Shown piece by piece: positions 1 through 5,267 of a stretch of DNA of 5,267 nt. The stretch spans positions 1 through 5,267 of the forward strand of contig JAEWUR010000010.1 of NCBI GenBank assembly GCA_023397045.1, given 5' to 3'. The notes below the pieces were generated by a model, which saw only the letters and a program-made list of their open reading frames with translations, searched no databases and was not told where the DNA came from. How positions within the stretch are numbered: position 1 is the first letter of the stretch; the number at the start of each line of letters is the position of its first letter. The position numbers and the translations under genes were made by a program. Origin of the DNA: Planctomycetota bacterium (GTDB taxonomy: Bacteria; Planctomycetota; Planctomycetia; Pirellulales; Thermoguttaceae).

Positions 1-1082
1 CCGTATTCCTGGCGATGGTCGCCTCCTATGTGATCGTTCGCTACGTGATCGTCAAGCCGCTGCGGCATCTGCGCGACGTGAGCGACGCGATCAGCCGCGG
101 CAACAACACCCTCCGCGCCGACATCCACACCGGCGACGAGTTCGAGGAACTTTCGGCCGCCTTCAACCGGATGCTGCGACACTTGACCGGCACCCAAGAA
201 GAACTCCGGCTGGCCAACGCCAACCTCGACGGAAAAGTCGACGAACTGGCCCAGGCCAACATGCGATTGTACGAGCTGAACATGCTCAAGAGCGATTTCC
301 TGGCCACGATGAGCCACGAACTGCGAACGCCGCTGAACAGCATCCTCGGCTTCAGCGAGGTCCTCGGCTCGATCGATTCGCTCGACGACAAGCAGAAGCG
401 ATACGTCCAAAACATCCAGAAATCGGGCAAGACCCTGCTCGAAATGATCAACGACATCCTCGACCTGGCCAAGATCGAGAGCGGCAAGATGGACACCCGG
501 CTGACCGACTTCCGCATCGCCCAGGTCGTTTCGGCCCAGTGCGACATGGCCCGGCCGTTGACCGAACGCAAAAACATCGACCTCGAAACGCACATCGCGC
601 CGGACCTGCCGCCAATGCACCAGGACCAGGCCCGAATCCAACAGGTGTTGAACAACCTGCTGAGCAACGCCGTGAAATTCACGCCCGAGGGAGGGCGAAT
701 CACCGTCTCCGCCCGGCGCGACGAGTTCGATTTCCTGGTCCTCGACGTCACCGACACCGGCGTCGGCATCGCCGAGGAGGATCAACACGCCATCTTCGAG
801 AAATTCCGGCAAGGAAAGACCGCCGTGCCCAGCGGCGACGCCATGACCCGAGAATATTCAGGCAGCGGATTGGGCCTCTCGATCGTCAAAGAACTATGCC
901 GACTGCTCGGCGGCGAAGTCTCGCTGCGAAGCGAATTGGGCAAAGGCAGCACCTTCACCATCCGACTCCCCTGGATCATGGAAGAACAGCCCCGACTCGA
1001 TTCGGCACTGGCCGAAGGGTTCGAAGAGTTCGCGAAACAACGCTTCGACGTCACGCGAACCCATGAGATCATTAAACAATAA
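1..1082 (+). CDS. Membrane sensor histidine kinase, 5' end cut by the window edge
   Basis: The open frame enters from the left edge (codons from nt 3), so the start and any sensor domain lie outside. Residues are numbered from the Met at nt 15, which is unlikely to be the true start. The first visible residues are hydrophobic (VFLAMVASYVIV), the end of a transmembrane helix. They run into a HAMP linker (about residues 12-65, with KPLRHL and the D-E-F-EL-AFN-M pattern) and a coiled-coil stretch (65-92). The HisKA H-box is SHELRTPLN with the phosphoacceptor His101 (nt 315-317). The HATPase_c domain shows the N-box NLLSNAVKFT (Asn218), G1 box DTGVGI (247-252), F-box FEKFRQG (261-267) and G2 box GSGLGLSIVK (283-292). 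It should autophosphorylate on His101 and pass phosphate to a response regulator. No receiver domain follows; about 35 residues after the ATPase core form an unassigned tail. No partner regulator lies downstream, so the signal and target are unknown. Confidence 0.95.
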   Translation, partial: VFLAMVASYVIVRYVIVKPLRHLRDVSDAISRGNNTLRADIHTGDEFEELSAAFNRMLRHLTGTQEELRLANANLDGKVDELAQANMRLYELNMLKSDFLATMSHELRTPLNSILGFSEVLGSIDSLDDKQKRYVQNIQKSGKTLLEMINDILDLAKIESGKMDTRLTDFRIAQVVSAQCDMARPLTERKNIDLETHIAPDLPPMHQDQARIQQVLNNLLSNAVKFTPEGGRITVSARRDEFDFLVLDVTDTGVGIAEEDQHAIFEKFRQGKTAVPSGDAMTREYSGSGLGLSIVKELCRLLGGEVSLRSELGKGSTFTIRLPWIMEEQPRLDSALAEGFEEFAKQRFDVTRTHEIIKQ

Positions 1083-1100
1083 CCTGATAAAAACAAAAAA

Positions 1101-1299
1101 CCGCAGAGGACGATTCAAAGAATACGGGAACCACAGATAAACACAGATGAACACGGATGGTTTTGAGAACCCATTCCACAAGTCCCCTCTCCCGCCGGGA
1201 GAGGGTTAGGGTGAGGGCTGTCTCATCCACGATTCTGTATCATCTGTGGCTCCTATTTCTGACTTTGTTTTGCTGCCTCTCTCTCCGCGTCCTCTGCGG
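1101..1299. repeat. Nested inverted-repeat element filling the kinase-rnhA spacer
   Basis: Three inverted repeats are nested around nearly the same centre. The outer arms are CCGCAGAGGACG at 1101-1112 and its exact complement at 1288-1299 (12/12). The middle arms are GGAACCACAGAT at 1127-1138 and ATCTGTGGCTCC at 1242-1253 (11/12 complementary). The inner one is a perfect palindrome at 1185-1205. The left half also carries related motifs (CACAGAT, ACACAGATG, ACACGGATGG). No transposase gene or plausible ORF lies inside. From memory, words such as CCACAGAT and CCTCTGCGG recur in spacers of many environmental genomes, so this is probably a dispersed, non-autonomous, REP- or MITE-like family. That membership is inference and cannot be shown from one copy. 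The element ends 12 nt before the rnhA start codon. Confidence 0.7.
1185..1205. repeat. Perfect 21-nt palindrome at the core of the nested repeat
   Basis: The arms are CCCTCTCCCG (1185-1194) and CGGGAGAGGG (1196-1205), perfectly complementary around a single C at 1195. The right arm is followed by TTAGGGTGAGGG, which echoes the GAGGG end of the arm. In RNA it could fold as a strong GC hairpin once the centre opens into a small loop. No T-run follows on either strand, so it does not look like an intrinsic terminator. I know similar words as common intergenic repeats in high-GC bacteria. It may stabilise the 3' end of the kinase mRNA or simply be repeat DNA. Confidence 0.75.
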
Positions 1300-1302
1300 T
1301 GA
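1298..1302 (+). promoter_or_regulatory. Weak Shine-Dalgarno-like site for rnhA, overlapping the repeat edge
   Basis: GGTGA lies 9 nt before the ATG at 1312. Its first two bases are the last two of the outer repeat arm (1288-1299), so part of the ribosome-binding region of rnhA comes from the repeat element. The match to the anti-Shine-Dalgarno sequence is short, so start recognition may be weak or independent of it. Confidence 0.4.
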
Positions 1303-1311
1303 ATTCAATTC

Positions 1312-1788
1312 ATGACCGATAAACCAAAGCCAACCGTCCCCGAAGTACAGTTATTCGCCGATGGCGCGTGCAGCGGCAACCCCGGCCCAGGCGGTTGGGC
1401 CTTCATCCTGCGCCATGTCAAAACCGGCAAAGAGAAAGAATCCTCCGGCGGCGAACGCGAAACCACCAACAACCGCATGGAAATGACCGCCGTGATCCGC
1501 GGCCTCGAAGCCCTGAAACGCCCCACCTCCGTCGAACTCGTGTCCGACAGCACCTACGTGGGCAAGGGCATCTCGGAATGGATGCCCAAGTGGAAACAAA
1601 ACGGCTGGCGACGCCGCGAAAACGGCAAATGGGCCGAAGTGAAAAACGAGGACCTCTGGCGGCAGCTCGACGCACTGCTGCAACGGCATCGGCTGCGTTT
1701 CACCCACGTCCGAGGTCACGCCGGGCATGTCGAAAACGAACGCTGCGACACCCTGGCCGTCGCGGCCTACCAGAAATACTTGAGGTGA
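1312..1788 (+). CDS. rnhA: Ribonuclease HI
   Basis: This cytoplasmic enzyme cuts the RNA strand of RNA-DNA hybrids, removing primers and R-loops. The 158-residue protein is about the usual length for the single-domain bacterial type (E. coli has 155). The DEDD catalytic set is complete: Asp17 in [16 protein letters not shown], Glu57 in [16 protein letters not shown], Asp79 in VSDSTYV and Asp146 in NERCDTLA. The helper histidine is His136 in GHAGH. Residues 90-102 ([13 protein letters not shown]) form the basic protrusion that grips the hybrid in E. coli-type enzymes. There is no N-terminal hybrid-binding domain, which argues against a eukaryotic-like RNase H1. The ATG was chosen because the core begins nine residues later and GGTGA precedes it. 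The only upstream sequence is the repeat element, and I see no convincing promoter there. It probably shares a message with the next gene, 34 nt downstream. Confidence 0.97.
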   Translation: MTDKPKPTVPEVQLFADGACSGNPGPGGWAFILRHVKTGKEKESSGGERETTNNRMEMTAVIRGLEALKRPTSVELVSDSTYVGKGISEWMPKWKQNGWRRRENGKWAEVKNEDLWRQLDALLQRHRLRFTHVRGHAGHVENERCDTLAVAAYQKYLR

Positions 1789-1810
1789 TCGAACACGACC
1801 TTCATTCACC

Positions 1811-1815
1811 GGAGA
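1811..1815 (+). promoter_or_regulatory. Ribosome binding site of the small conserved gene
   Basis: GGAGA lies 7 nt before the ATG at 1823, a standard spacing. It supports that start for the 165-residue protein and independent translation after the rnhA stop at 1786-1788. Confidence 0.65.
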
Positions 1816-1822
1816 CCGAACC

Positions 1823-2320
1823 ATGACCGACGACCGCAAATCCGAGGAAACATGCTGTCCCGAGTTCGATTTGACCCCCTGGGACGAAACCACCCACGTC
1901 TGGACCGACAAACGGTTCATCAAAGAAACGATTCCCGTCTTTTTCCACTTCCCCTGGCCGCCGATGATCGGCCGACTCGTCACGCGGATGTGGAAGGCCG
2001 TCCAAGACGCTGGTGCGGCCGGCGAACCGAGCGAAGTGCTGCTGCTGAACACCGATCCGAGCCCCTGGCGGTCGGAATGGTACGTCTCCGCCACGAAGGA
2101 AGTCCCCGGCGCCGACAACGTCCGACTCTCGGGCACGTTTTTCACGAAGGTTTTTGATGGGCCTTACAGCGCTGCCCCCAAATGGATCAAACAAACGGAA
2201 CAGCGGCTCGCCCGGGAGGGGAAAAAGGCCTCGAAGTTCTTTTTCCACTACACAAGCTGCCCAAAATGCGCAAAGCGTCGCGGCCACAACTACGTCGTCA
2301 CGTTCGCACAGCTTCAATAG
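1823..2320 (+). CDS. Conserved protein of unknown function with CC and CPKC cysteine motifs
   Basis: This is a 165-residue soluble protein with no signal peptide or membrane helix. It opens with CCPEFDLTPWDETTHVW (cysteines 11 and 12), has a middle part with WYVSATKEVPGADNVRLSG (87-104), and ends with YTSCPKCAKRRGHNYVV (143-159; Cys146 and Cys149). I recognise this layout (N-terminal CCP-F-PWD, then a C-terminal CPKCAK-GHNYVV) from a family of small bacterial proteins. They are often left as hypothetical, or labelled as hydrolase or GyrI-like on weak grounds. Four cysteines in two pairs could bind zinc or form a redox pair if the ends meet in the fold; that is inference. There is no catalytic triad or other motif to assign a reaction. 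It is 34 nt behind rnhA and probably cotranscribed, but that gives no clear functional hint. Codon use matches the neighbours. Confidence 0.85.
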   Translation: MTDDRKSEETCCPEFDLTPWDETTHVWTDKRFIKETIPVFFHFPWPPMIGRLVTRMWKAVQDAGAAGEPSEVLLLNTDPSPWRSEWYVSATKEVPGADNVRLSGTFFTKVFDGPYSAAPKWIKQTEQRLAREGKKASKFFFHYTSCPKCAKRRGHNYVVTFAQLQ

Positions 2321-2329
2321 CCGGGGGTC

Positions 2330-2385
2330 GAGAGTTGAGAGTTGAGAGTTGAGAGTCGAGAGTCGAGAGTCGAGAGTTGAGAGTT
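2330..2385. repeat. Tandem array of eight 7-bp units, GAGAGTT/GAGAGTC
   Basis: Eight units follow without a break, starting 10 nt after the stop codon of the preceding gene. Units 1-3 and 7-8 are GAGAGTT and units 4-6 are GAGAGTC, so the variants are grouped rather than mixed. The array is flanked by GGGGGTC (2323-2329) and GGGG (2386-2389). It is strand-asymmetric, with purines dominating the + strand. The period of seven and its place in a spacer resemble the short tandem heptamer repeats known from filamentous cyanobacteria. The grouped variants fit growth by slippage or unequal exchange. Confidence 0.95.
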
Positions 2386-2438
2386 GGGGTCGTGAGATCG
2401 GGGGGTGGCTTCTCGCTGCCGGCTTTCAGGCCCCCCTC

Positions 2439-2466
2439 GAATCCCGAATCCCCAATCCCTAGCCCC
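2439..2466. repeat. Second 7-bp tandem array, degenerate GAATCCC units
   Basis: Four consecutive heptamers read GAATCCC, GAATCCC, CAATCCC and TAGCCCC. On the other strand they read as GGGATTC-type units, so the G-rich strand is the opposite one from the first array. Decay increases towards the right. The 53-nt stretch between the two arrays contains G6 at 2400-2405 and C6 at 2431-2436, which could pair across a 25-nt loop. Together the two arrays look like one composite repeat locus. Confidence 0.8.
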
Positions 2467-2478
2467 CAACACAAACCC

Positions 2479-2493
2479 CACCACTACGTGGTG
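2479..2493. repeat. Short perfect inverted repeat
   Basis: CACCAC (2479-2484) and GTGGTG (2488-2493) are exact complements around TAC. It is a small hairpin or a possible protein site just after the heptamer arrays. No T-run follows, and no function can be assigned. Confidence 0.4.
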
Positions 2494-2516
2494 CGACATA
2501 CCACCCGCCTTAAACT

Positions 2517-2536
2517 CGGGAGCGTATTACGCCCCG
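2517..2536 (+). terminator. Terminator-like hairpin downstream of the rnhA unit
   Basis: CGGG (2517-2520), a bulged A, then GCGT (2522-2525) pair with ACGC (2529-2532) and CCCG (2533-2536) around the loop ATT. This gives eight pairs, seven of them G-C. The tract behind it (GTTCTTAACTCTTTA) is only moderately T-rich, so the hairpin may be a weak intrinsic terminator. It lies about 200 nt after the last stop codon and 54 nt before the nusA promoter, a sensible place for a transcription boundary. Confidence 0.35.
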
Positions 2537-2589
2537 GTTCTTAACTCTTTATGGTGGTGACATCTTCGGCATTTGCCGCACGAACCGCC

Positions 2590-2618
2590 TTGACACCCCA
2601 TAGATAGGCCGATATGCT
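2590..2618 (+). promoter_or_regulatory. Sigma70-type promoter for the nusA-infB operon
   Basis: A perfect -35 box TTGACA (2590-2595) is followed, after exactly 17 nt, by TATGCT (2613-2618), which matches TATAAT at four of six positions including the first TA and the last T. Transcription would start near 2625. The next gene on this strand is nusA at 2930, leaving a leader of about 305 nt. This is the best promoter-like sequence I found by eye in the window. Confidence 0.6.
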
Positions 2619-2624
2619 TACTGG

Positions 2625-2929
2625 ATTGTCGATGCCACTAACTTGTGGTGTTGTAAGATTTTGTAGCGTCTCGGCCGTTTTCGTTGGGTCGAGCGGGACG
2701 GAGAAGGTATTTTTATTGAGGTCTGGGTTGCTGATAAACGATTCCGCGGTCGGAACGGCAGCGAAACTTGGCCGGTACGGCCGTGTTTCGCGGTAACATT
2801 ACGACCATCGACAACCTCGGAATCAATAACGCCTCGCCCCGGCGGGGAACGTAGCGTTTTCCTTCCAAGGAAAACAAGAGTCACGACACGAGTGTCCTGC
2901 AAAGGGTAAAAGAGCGAAAGCGAGAGCGA
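2625..2929 (+). promoter_or_regulatory. Long structured 5' leader of nusA
   Basis: I see no convincing gene here; the small ORFs in both directions lack recognisable motifs or good start signals. The stretch holds several inverted repeats. TTCCG/CGGAA (2742-2746/2751-2755) closes a CGGT loop and extends by two pairs past a bulged A. GCGAAAC/GTTTCGC (2761-2767/2785-2791) encloses GGCCG-GTA-CGGCC (2770-2782). CCCC-GGC-GGGG lies at 2837-2847. A 9-bp inverted repeat lies at 2856-2875. GACAC-GA-GTGTC lies at 2885-2896. Just before the start codon are three purine-rich hexamers, GAGCGA, AAGCGA and GAGCGA (2912-2929). NusA acts on RNA hairpins and nascent transcripts, so feedback through this leader is possible but is inference. 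I do not recognise a known riboswitch class. Confidence 0.5.
2856..2875. repeat. 9-bp perfect inverted repeat in the nusA leader
   Basis: GTTTTCCTT (2856-2864) and AAGGAAAAC (2867-2875) are exact complements around CC. As RNA it makes an eight-pair stem with a four-base loop. As DNA it has the symmetry of an operator for a dimeric regulator. It ends 54 nt before the nusA ATG, and about 245 nt after the predicted promoter, so an RNA role is more likely than blocking RNA polymerase binding. Confidence 0.6.
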
Positions 2930-4264
2930 ATGGATCCCAACGAACTACTTCGCATCGTGGACACGATCCACCGCGATAAGAATATCGACAAGGAAATCGT
3001 CTTCGAGGGCATCGAAGCGGCCTTGGTCTCCGCCGCCAAGAAGCATTACGGCGAAGAAAGCGATATCGTCGTCGAAATCAACCGTGCGGATGGGTCCATC
3101 CAAGGCAGCTGTGACGGCGTCCCCATGAAGCCCGCCGAAATGGCCGAGCGCATCGGTGCGCAAACCGCGAAGCAGGTGATGATCCAGAAGATTCGCGAGG
3201 CCGAACGCGACGCTCTGTTCAACGAATACGAAGAACTCAAGGGCCAACTGGTCACCGGCGTCGTCCAACGTTATGAAGGCGGAGCGGCAACCGTCACCCT
3301 GACAAACGTCGAGGCAATCCTGCCCAAGGGCGAACAGATCCCGGGCGAATCGCACCATGCCAACGAGCGCGTTCGCGCGACGATCTACGAGGTCAAAAAA
3401 GTCGGCAGCCGCGTCAAGGTAATCCTCAGCCGCACGAAAGCCCATCTGGTCCAACGGCTGTTCGAGCAGGAAATCCCCGAAATCGCCGAGGGCGTGATCG
3501 AAATCCGCGCTATCTCCCGTGAGCCCGGCTACCGAACCAAAGTCGCCGTCAGCAGCACCGACCAGCGCGTCGATTGCGTCGGCGCATGCGTCGGAGTCCG
3601 TGGAAACCGCATCAAAAACATCGTCGATGAGCTTTCCGGCGAGCGGATCGACATCGTCCGCTACAGCGACGACATGCAGGTTCTGATCCCCAACGCCCTG
3701 CAACCCGCCGAAACCGAGGAAGTCATCCTGTGCCAAATGCTGGGCCGGGCAATCGTGCTCGTCCAGGAAGACCAACTCTCCCTGGCCATCGGGCGGCGCG
3801 GCCAAAACGTGCGACTGGCCAGCAAGCTCTGCGGCTGGGACATCGAAATCATGACCCGCGACGAACTCGACGACCAGATCGAACAGGCCGTCGCCGGGTA
3901 CTCGTCGATCGAAGGGATCGAGTCCGAGTTGGCCGAACGGCTGGTCGGCGAAGGTTTCCTTTCCTACGACGATCTTTCCGTCATCGAGCCCGACGCTCTG
4001 ATGGAGATGGGCGGACTGTCCGCCGAACAGGCCGAACGCATCGTGCAGCAAGCCGAGGCGAAAGCGCTTGCCGCCGAGAAAGTCGCCGCCGAACAGCGCC
4101 GACAACAACGAGAACAAGATCGGCAGGACGCGGCCGAAGCCGCAACCGATCCGACCGACGAGACCGAAAACAATGTGGCCGACTCGAACGGCGATGTGCC
4201 GGCCGAGTCGAACGGCGAGGAATCGACCGAATCACTTGCGGAGTCATCCGATGACACCGCATAG
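2930..4264 (+). CDS. nusA: Transcription termination/antitermination factor NusA
   Basis: NusA binds RNA polymerase and nascent RNA, affecting pausing, termination and antitermination. Domains in order: polymerase-binding N-terminal domain (1-102, with [20 protein letters not shown] and [16 protein letters not shown]); S1 (about 103-170); KH1 (about 175-250, with [19 protein letters not shown] and GERIDIV); KH2 (about 255-312, with [17 protein letters not shown]); one helix-hairpin-helix unit (about 325-378, with [12 protein letters not shown] and [10 protein letters not shown]); a charged helix (370-405); and an acidic Asp/Glu/Ser/Asn tail (405-444). Against E. coli NusA (495 residues), the N-terminal domain is about 30 residues shorter between the long helix and TAKQV, and only one C-terminal repeat is present. 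This agrees with planctomycete NusA as I remember it. ATG 2930 is chosen because [23 protein letters not shown] is a typical N-terminus; the Shine-Dalgarno signal is poor. The stop TAG is followed in frame by TAA. infB follows, but no rimP precedes it. Confidence 0.97.
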   Translation: MDPNELLRIVDTIHRDKNIDKEIVFEGIEAALVSAAKKHYGEESDIVVEINRADGSIQGSCDGVPMKPAEMAERIGAQTAKQVMIQKIREAERDALFNEYEELKGQLVTGVVQRYEGGAATVTLTNVEAILPKGEQIPGESHHANERVRATIYEVKKVGSRVKVILSRTKAHLVQRLFEQEIPEIAEGVIEIRAISREPGYRTKVAVSSTDQRVDCVGACVGVRGNRIKNIVDELSGERIDIVRYSDDMQVLIPNALQPAETEEVILCQMLGRAIVLVQEDQLSLAIGRRGQNVRLASKLCGWDIEIMTRDELDDQIEQAVAGYSSIEGIESELAERLVGEGFLSYDDLSVIEPDALMEMGGLSAEQAERIVQQAEAKALAAEKVAAEQRRQQREQDRQDAAEAATDPTDETENNVADSNGDVPAESNGEESTESLAESSDDTA

Positions 4265-4320
4265 TAACGGAGCATTCTTCCAAAGACGCGATTGCAGACC
4301 GACTGACGTTTTTTTCCATA

Positions 4321-4325
4321 GGGAG
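4321..4325 (+). promoter_or_regulatory. infB: Ribosome binding site that fixes the TTG start of infB
   Basis: GGGAG lies 7 nt before the TTG at 4333, an ideal spacing. A run of seven T (4309-4315) lies just upstream. It decides the start because the frame stays open further upstream, through the poly-T tract into the nusA end, without an ATG. Confidence 0.75.
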
Positions 4326-4332
4326 CGGCCCT

Positions 4333-5267
4333 TTGCCCATCCGTATTTACGCTCTGGCGAAACAATTGAAGCTCGACAGCAAAGTGCTGGTCGACATCTG
4401 CACCAAGGCGGGTGTCACCGGAAAAGGCTCTGCGCTGGCCAGCTTGACCGACGAGGAACTGGCCAAAGTCATGGCCTTTATCGAGAGCGGCAGAGCGGGG
4501 CGAGCTGCCGGACGACCTTCACCGGCGACCCCCGATGCAACGGACGCCGGCGCGCCGACCGCCTTCCGACGCGAAGACTACATCGCGCCCGGCGGCAACC
4601 TCTCGGGTAAGATCCCCGTCCTCCCGCCGAAGCCGCACGAAAAACCGGCGCCAGCCAAGCAAGCGCCGGTCGAACCGCCCGCCGCCCCGGAAGCTCCCGC
4701 CACGCCGGTAACGCCCGCGGCGCCGACGGCCTCCGCGTCGCCGTCACCGCCGACTCAAACGCCGGCTGCTCCGCCGGCCGCGCCGCTATCGCCGTCAAGG
4801 CTGACGCGGCCCAAGGTAACCTTGTCAACGCCGATCCCGGAATTGCCAAGGACCAAAGATAAGGCCAAAGGAAAAGGAAAAGGCGAGTCCGACGAACGCG
4901 AACGCGAACGAGAAAAGGACAAAGGTCCGGCGATCAAGTTGGCGCCCATGCCAAACGCCGGCAAGATGCCCTTGAAGCGGAAGTCGTCGGAACCCGCGCC
5001 GCAGAAGCCCGACCTGAGGCTTCCCAAAGACGCCATCCGGGCCGGCCGCGCCGGCACGAAACCGCTGTCCGAACACCTCCGCAAACACGAGCAGAAGCGG
5101 ATCGCCGCCGAGGCCGCGAAGACGTCGACGCGCGGCAAGCCGCCGGTGCCCGGCGTGACCCCCATCGACGAAATCCCGTCGGCCGGCGGTCGAGAACGAC
5201 CGCGACGCGGCGCGCGACCTGCTGCCGCCAGCCGAGAAGAAGACGGTCCCGTCACCCTGGGCGGACG
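4333..5267 (+). CDS. infB: Translation initiation factor IF-2, N-terminal part (runs off the right edge)
   Basis: IF-2 is the GTPase that brings initiator tRNA to the 30S subunit and promotes subunit joining. Only the first 311 codons are present; the G domain and later domains lie outside. The start is TTG, read as Met: the next residues PIRIYALAKQLKLDSKVLV match the usual IF-2 N-terminus (PIRIY-LAK-L), and GGGAG is well placed. The IF2_N domain spans about 2-53 (with DICTKAGVTGKGSALASL). It is followed by a low-complexity linker: REDYIAPGG and GKIPVLPPK (80-100), a Pro/Ala-rich tract (103-157), a Lys/Gly/Glu/Arg tract (174-198), and a basic segment with LRLPKDAIRAGRAG and KPLSEHLRKHEQKR (228-256). 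Such long, fast-evolving linkers are normal in bacterial IF-2. It follows nusA with a 68-nt gap in the same operon. The absence of an in-frame ATG until codon 47 hides the gene from ATG-only calling. Confidence 0.95.
   Translation, partial: MPIRIYALAKQLKLDSKVLVDICTKAGVTGKGSALASLTDEELAKVMAFIESGRAGRAAGRPSPATPDATDAGAPTAFRREDYIAPGGNLSGKIPVLPPKPHEKPAPAKQAPVEPPAAPEAPATPVTPAAPTASASPSPPTQTPAAPPAAPLSPSRLTRPKVTLSTPIPELPRTKDKAKGKGKGESDEREREREKDKGPAIKLAPMPNAGKMPLKRKSSEPAPQKPDLRLPKDAIRAGRAGTKPLSEHLRKHEQKRIAAEAAKTSTRGKPPVPGVTPIDEIPSAGGRERPRRGARPAAASREEDGPVTLGG

Noticed and set aside
539..1066. 175-codon + frame inside the kinase gene
   Set aside because: Its Arg/Pro/His-rich product is the usual out-of-frame shadow of GC-rich coding DNA; the kinase frame has all catalytic boxes.
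1351..2145. 264-codon minus-strand frame across rnhA and the next gene
   Set aside because: It overlaps two well-supported + strand genes and reads as low-complexity Ala/Gly/Phe/Val sequence, an antisense shadow.
2330..2385. Heptamer array considered as a CRISPR array
   Set aside because: Units are 7 bp and directly adjacent with no spacers, so it is a simple tandem repeat.
2614..2902. Small ORFs on both strands (2614-2796 + and 2618-2902 -) in the nusA leader
   Set aside because: No recognisable motif or good ribosome binding site, and they overlap each other; neither resembles RimP.
2945..4117. 390-codon open frame on the minus strand opposite nusA
   Set aside because: It lies fully inside a clear nusA, shows no domain motif and has composition typical of the antisense of a GC-rich gene.
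4291..4315. T7 tract after nusA considered as an intrinsic terminator
   Set aside because: The best stem before it is only about three pairs (CAG/CTG at 4295-4305), and infB follows directly, so termination here is unlikely.
4068..4610. 180-codon + frame across the nusA-infB junction
   Set aside because: It is out of frame with both genes, and its sequence is Arg/Pro/Thr-rich without a known pattern.

Overview
The window looks like chromosomal core-gene DNA from a GC-rich bacterium, most probably a planctomycete (Pirellulales-like). Three things suggest this: the short form of NusA, whose first domain lacks part of the usual insert and is followed by one helix-hairpin-helix unit and an acidic tail; an IF-2 with a long Pro/Ala and Lys/Glu linker; and gene spacers filled with heptamer and nested inverted repeats. 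No database search was possible, so the lineage is inferred from remembered family sequences.

Layout, all real genes on the + strand. At 1-1082 is the 3' part of a membrane sensor histidine kinase (end of a transmembrane helix, HAMP, HisKA, HATPase_c). At 1083-1311 is a spacer occupied almost entirely by a nested inverted-repeat element (1101-1299). At 1312-1788 is rnhA (ribonuclease HI), and 34 nt later, at 1823-2320, a small conserved protein of unknown function with paired cysteines; these two probably share a transcript. The 609-nt gene-free stretch 2321-2929 holds two heptamer tandem arrays (2330-2385 and 2439-2466), a terminator-like hairpin (2517-2536), a good sigma70-type promoter (2590-2618) and a leader of about 305 nt with several hairpins. 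At 2930-4264 is nusA, and at 4333 infB starts with TTG and runs off the right edge.

nusA and infB form the conserved transcription-elongation/translation-initiation operon. The promoter and long leader in front of nusA suggest that the operon is transcribed separately from rnhA and could be controlled in the leader. The kinase and the rnhA pair appear to be unrelated neighbours separated by repeats.

I found no defence system, transposase, CRISPR array, tRNA or rRNA. The points most worth a second look are the nested repeat that supplies the rnhA 5' region, the opposed heptamer arrays, and the structured nusA leader.
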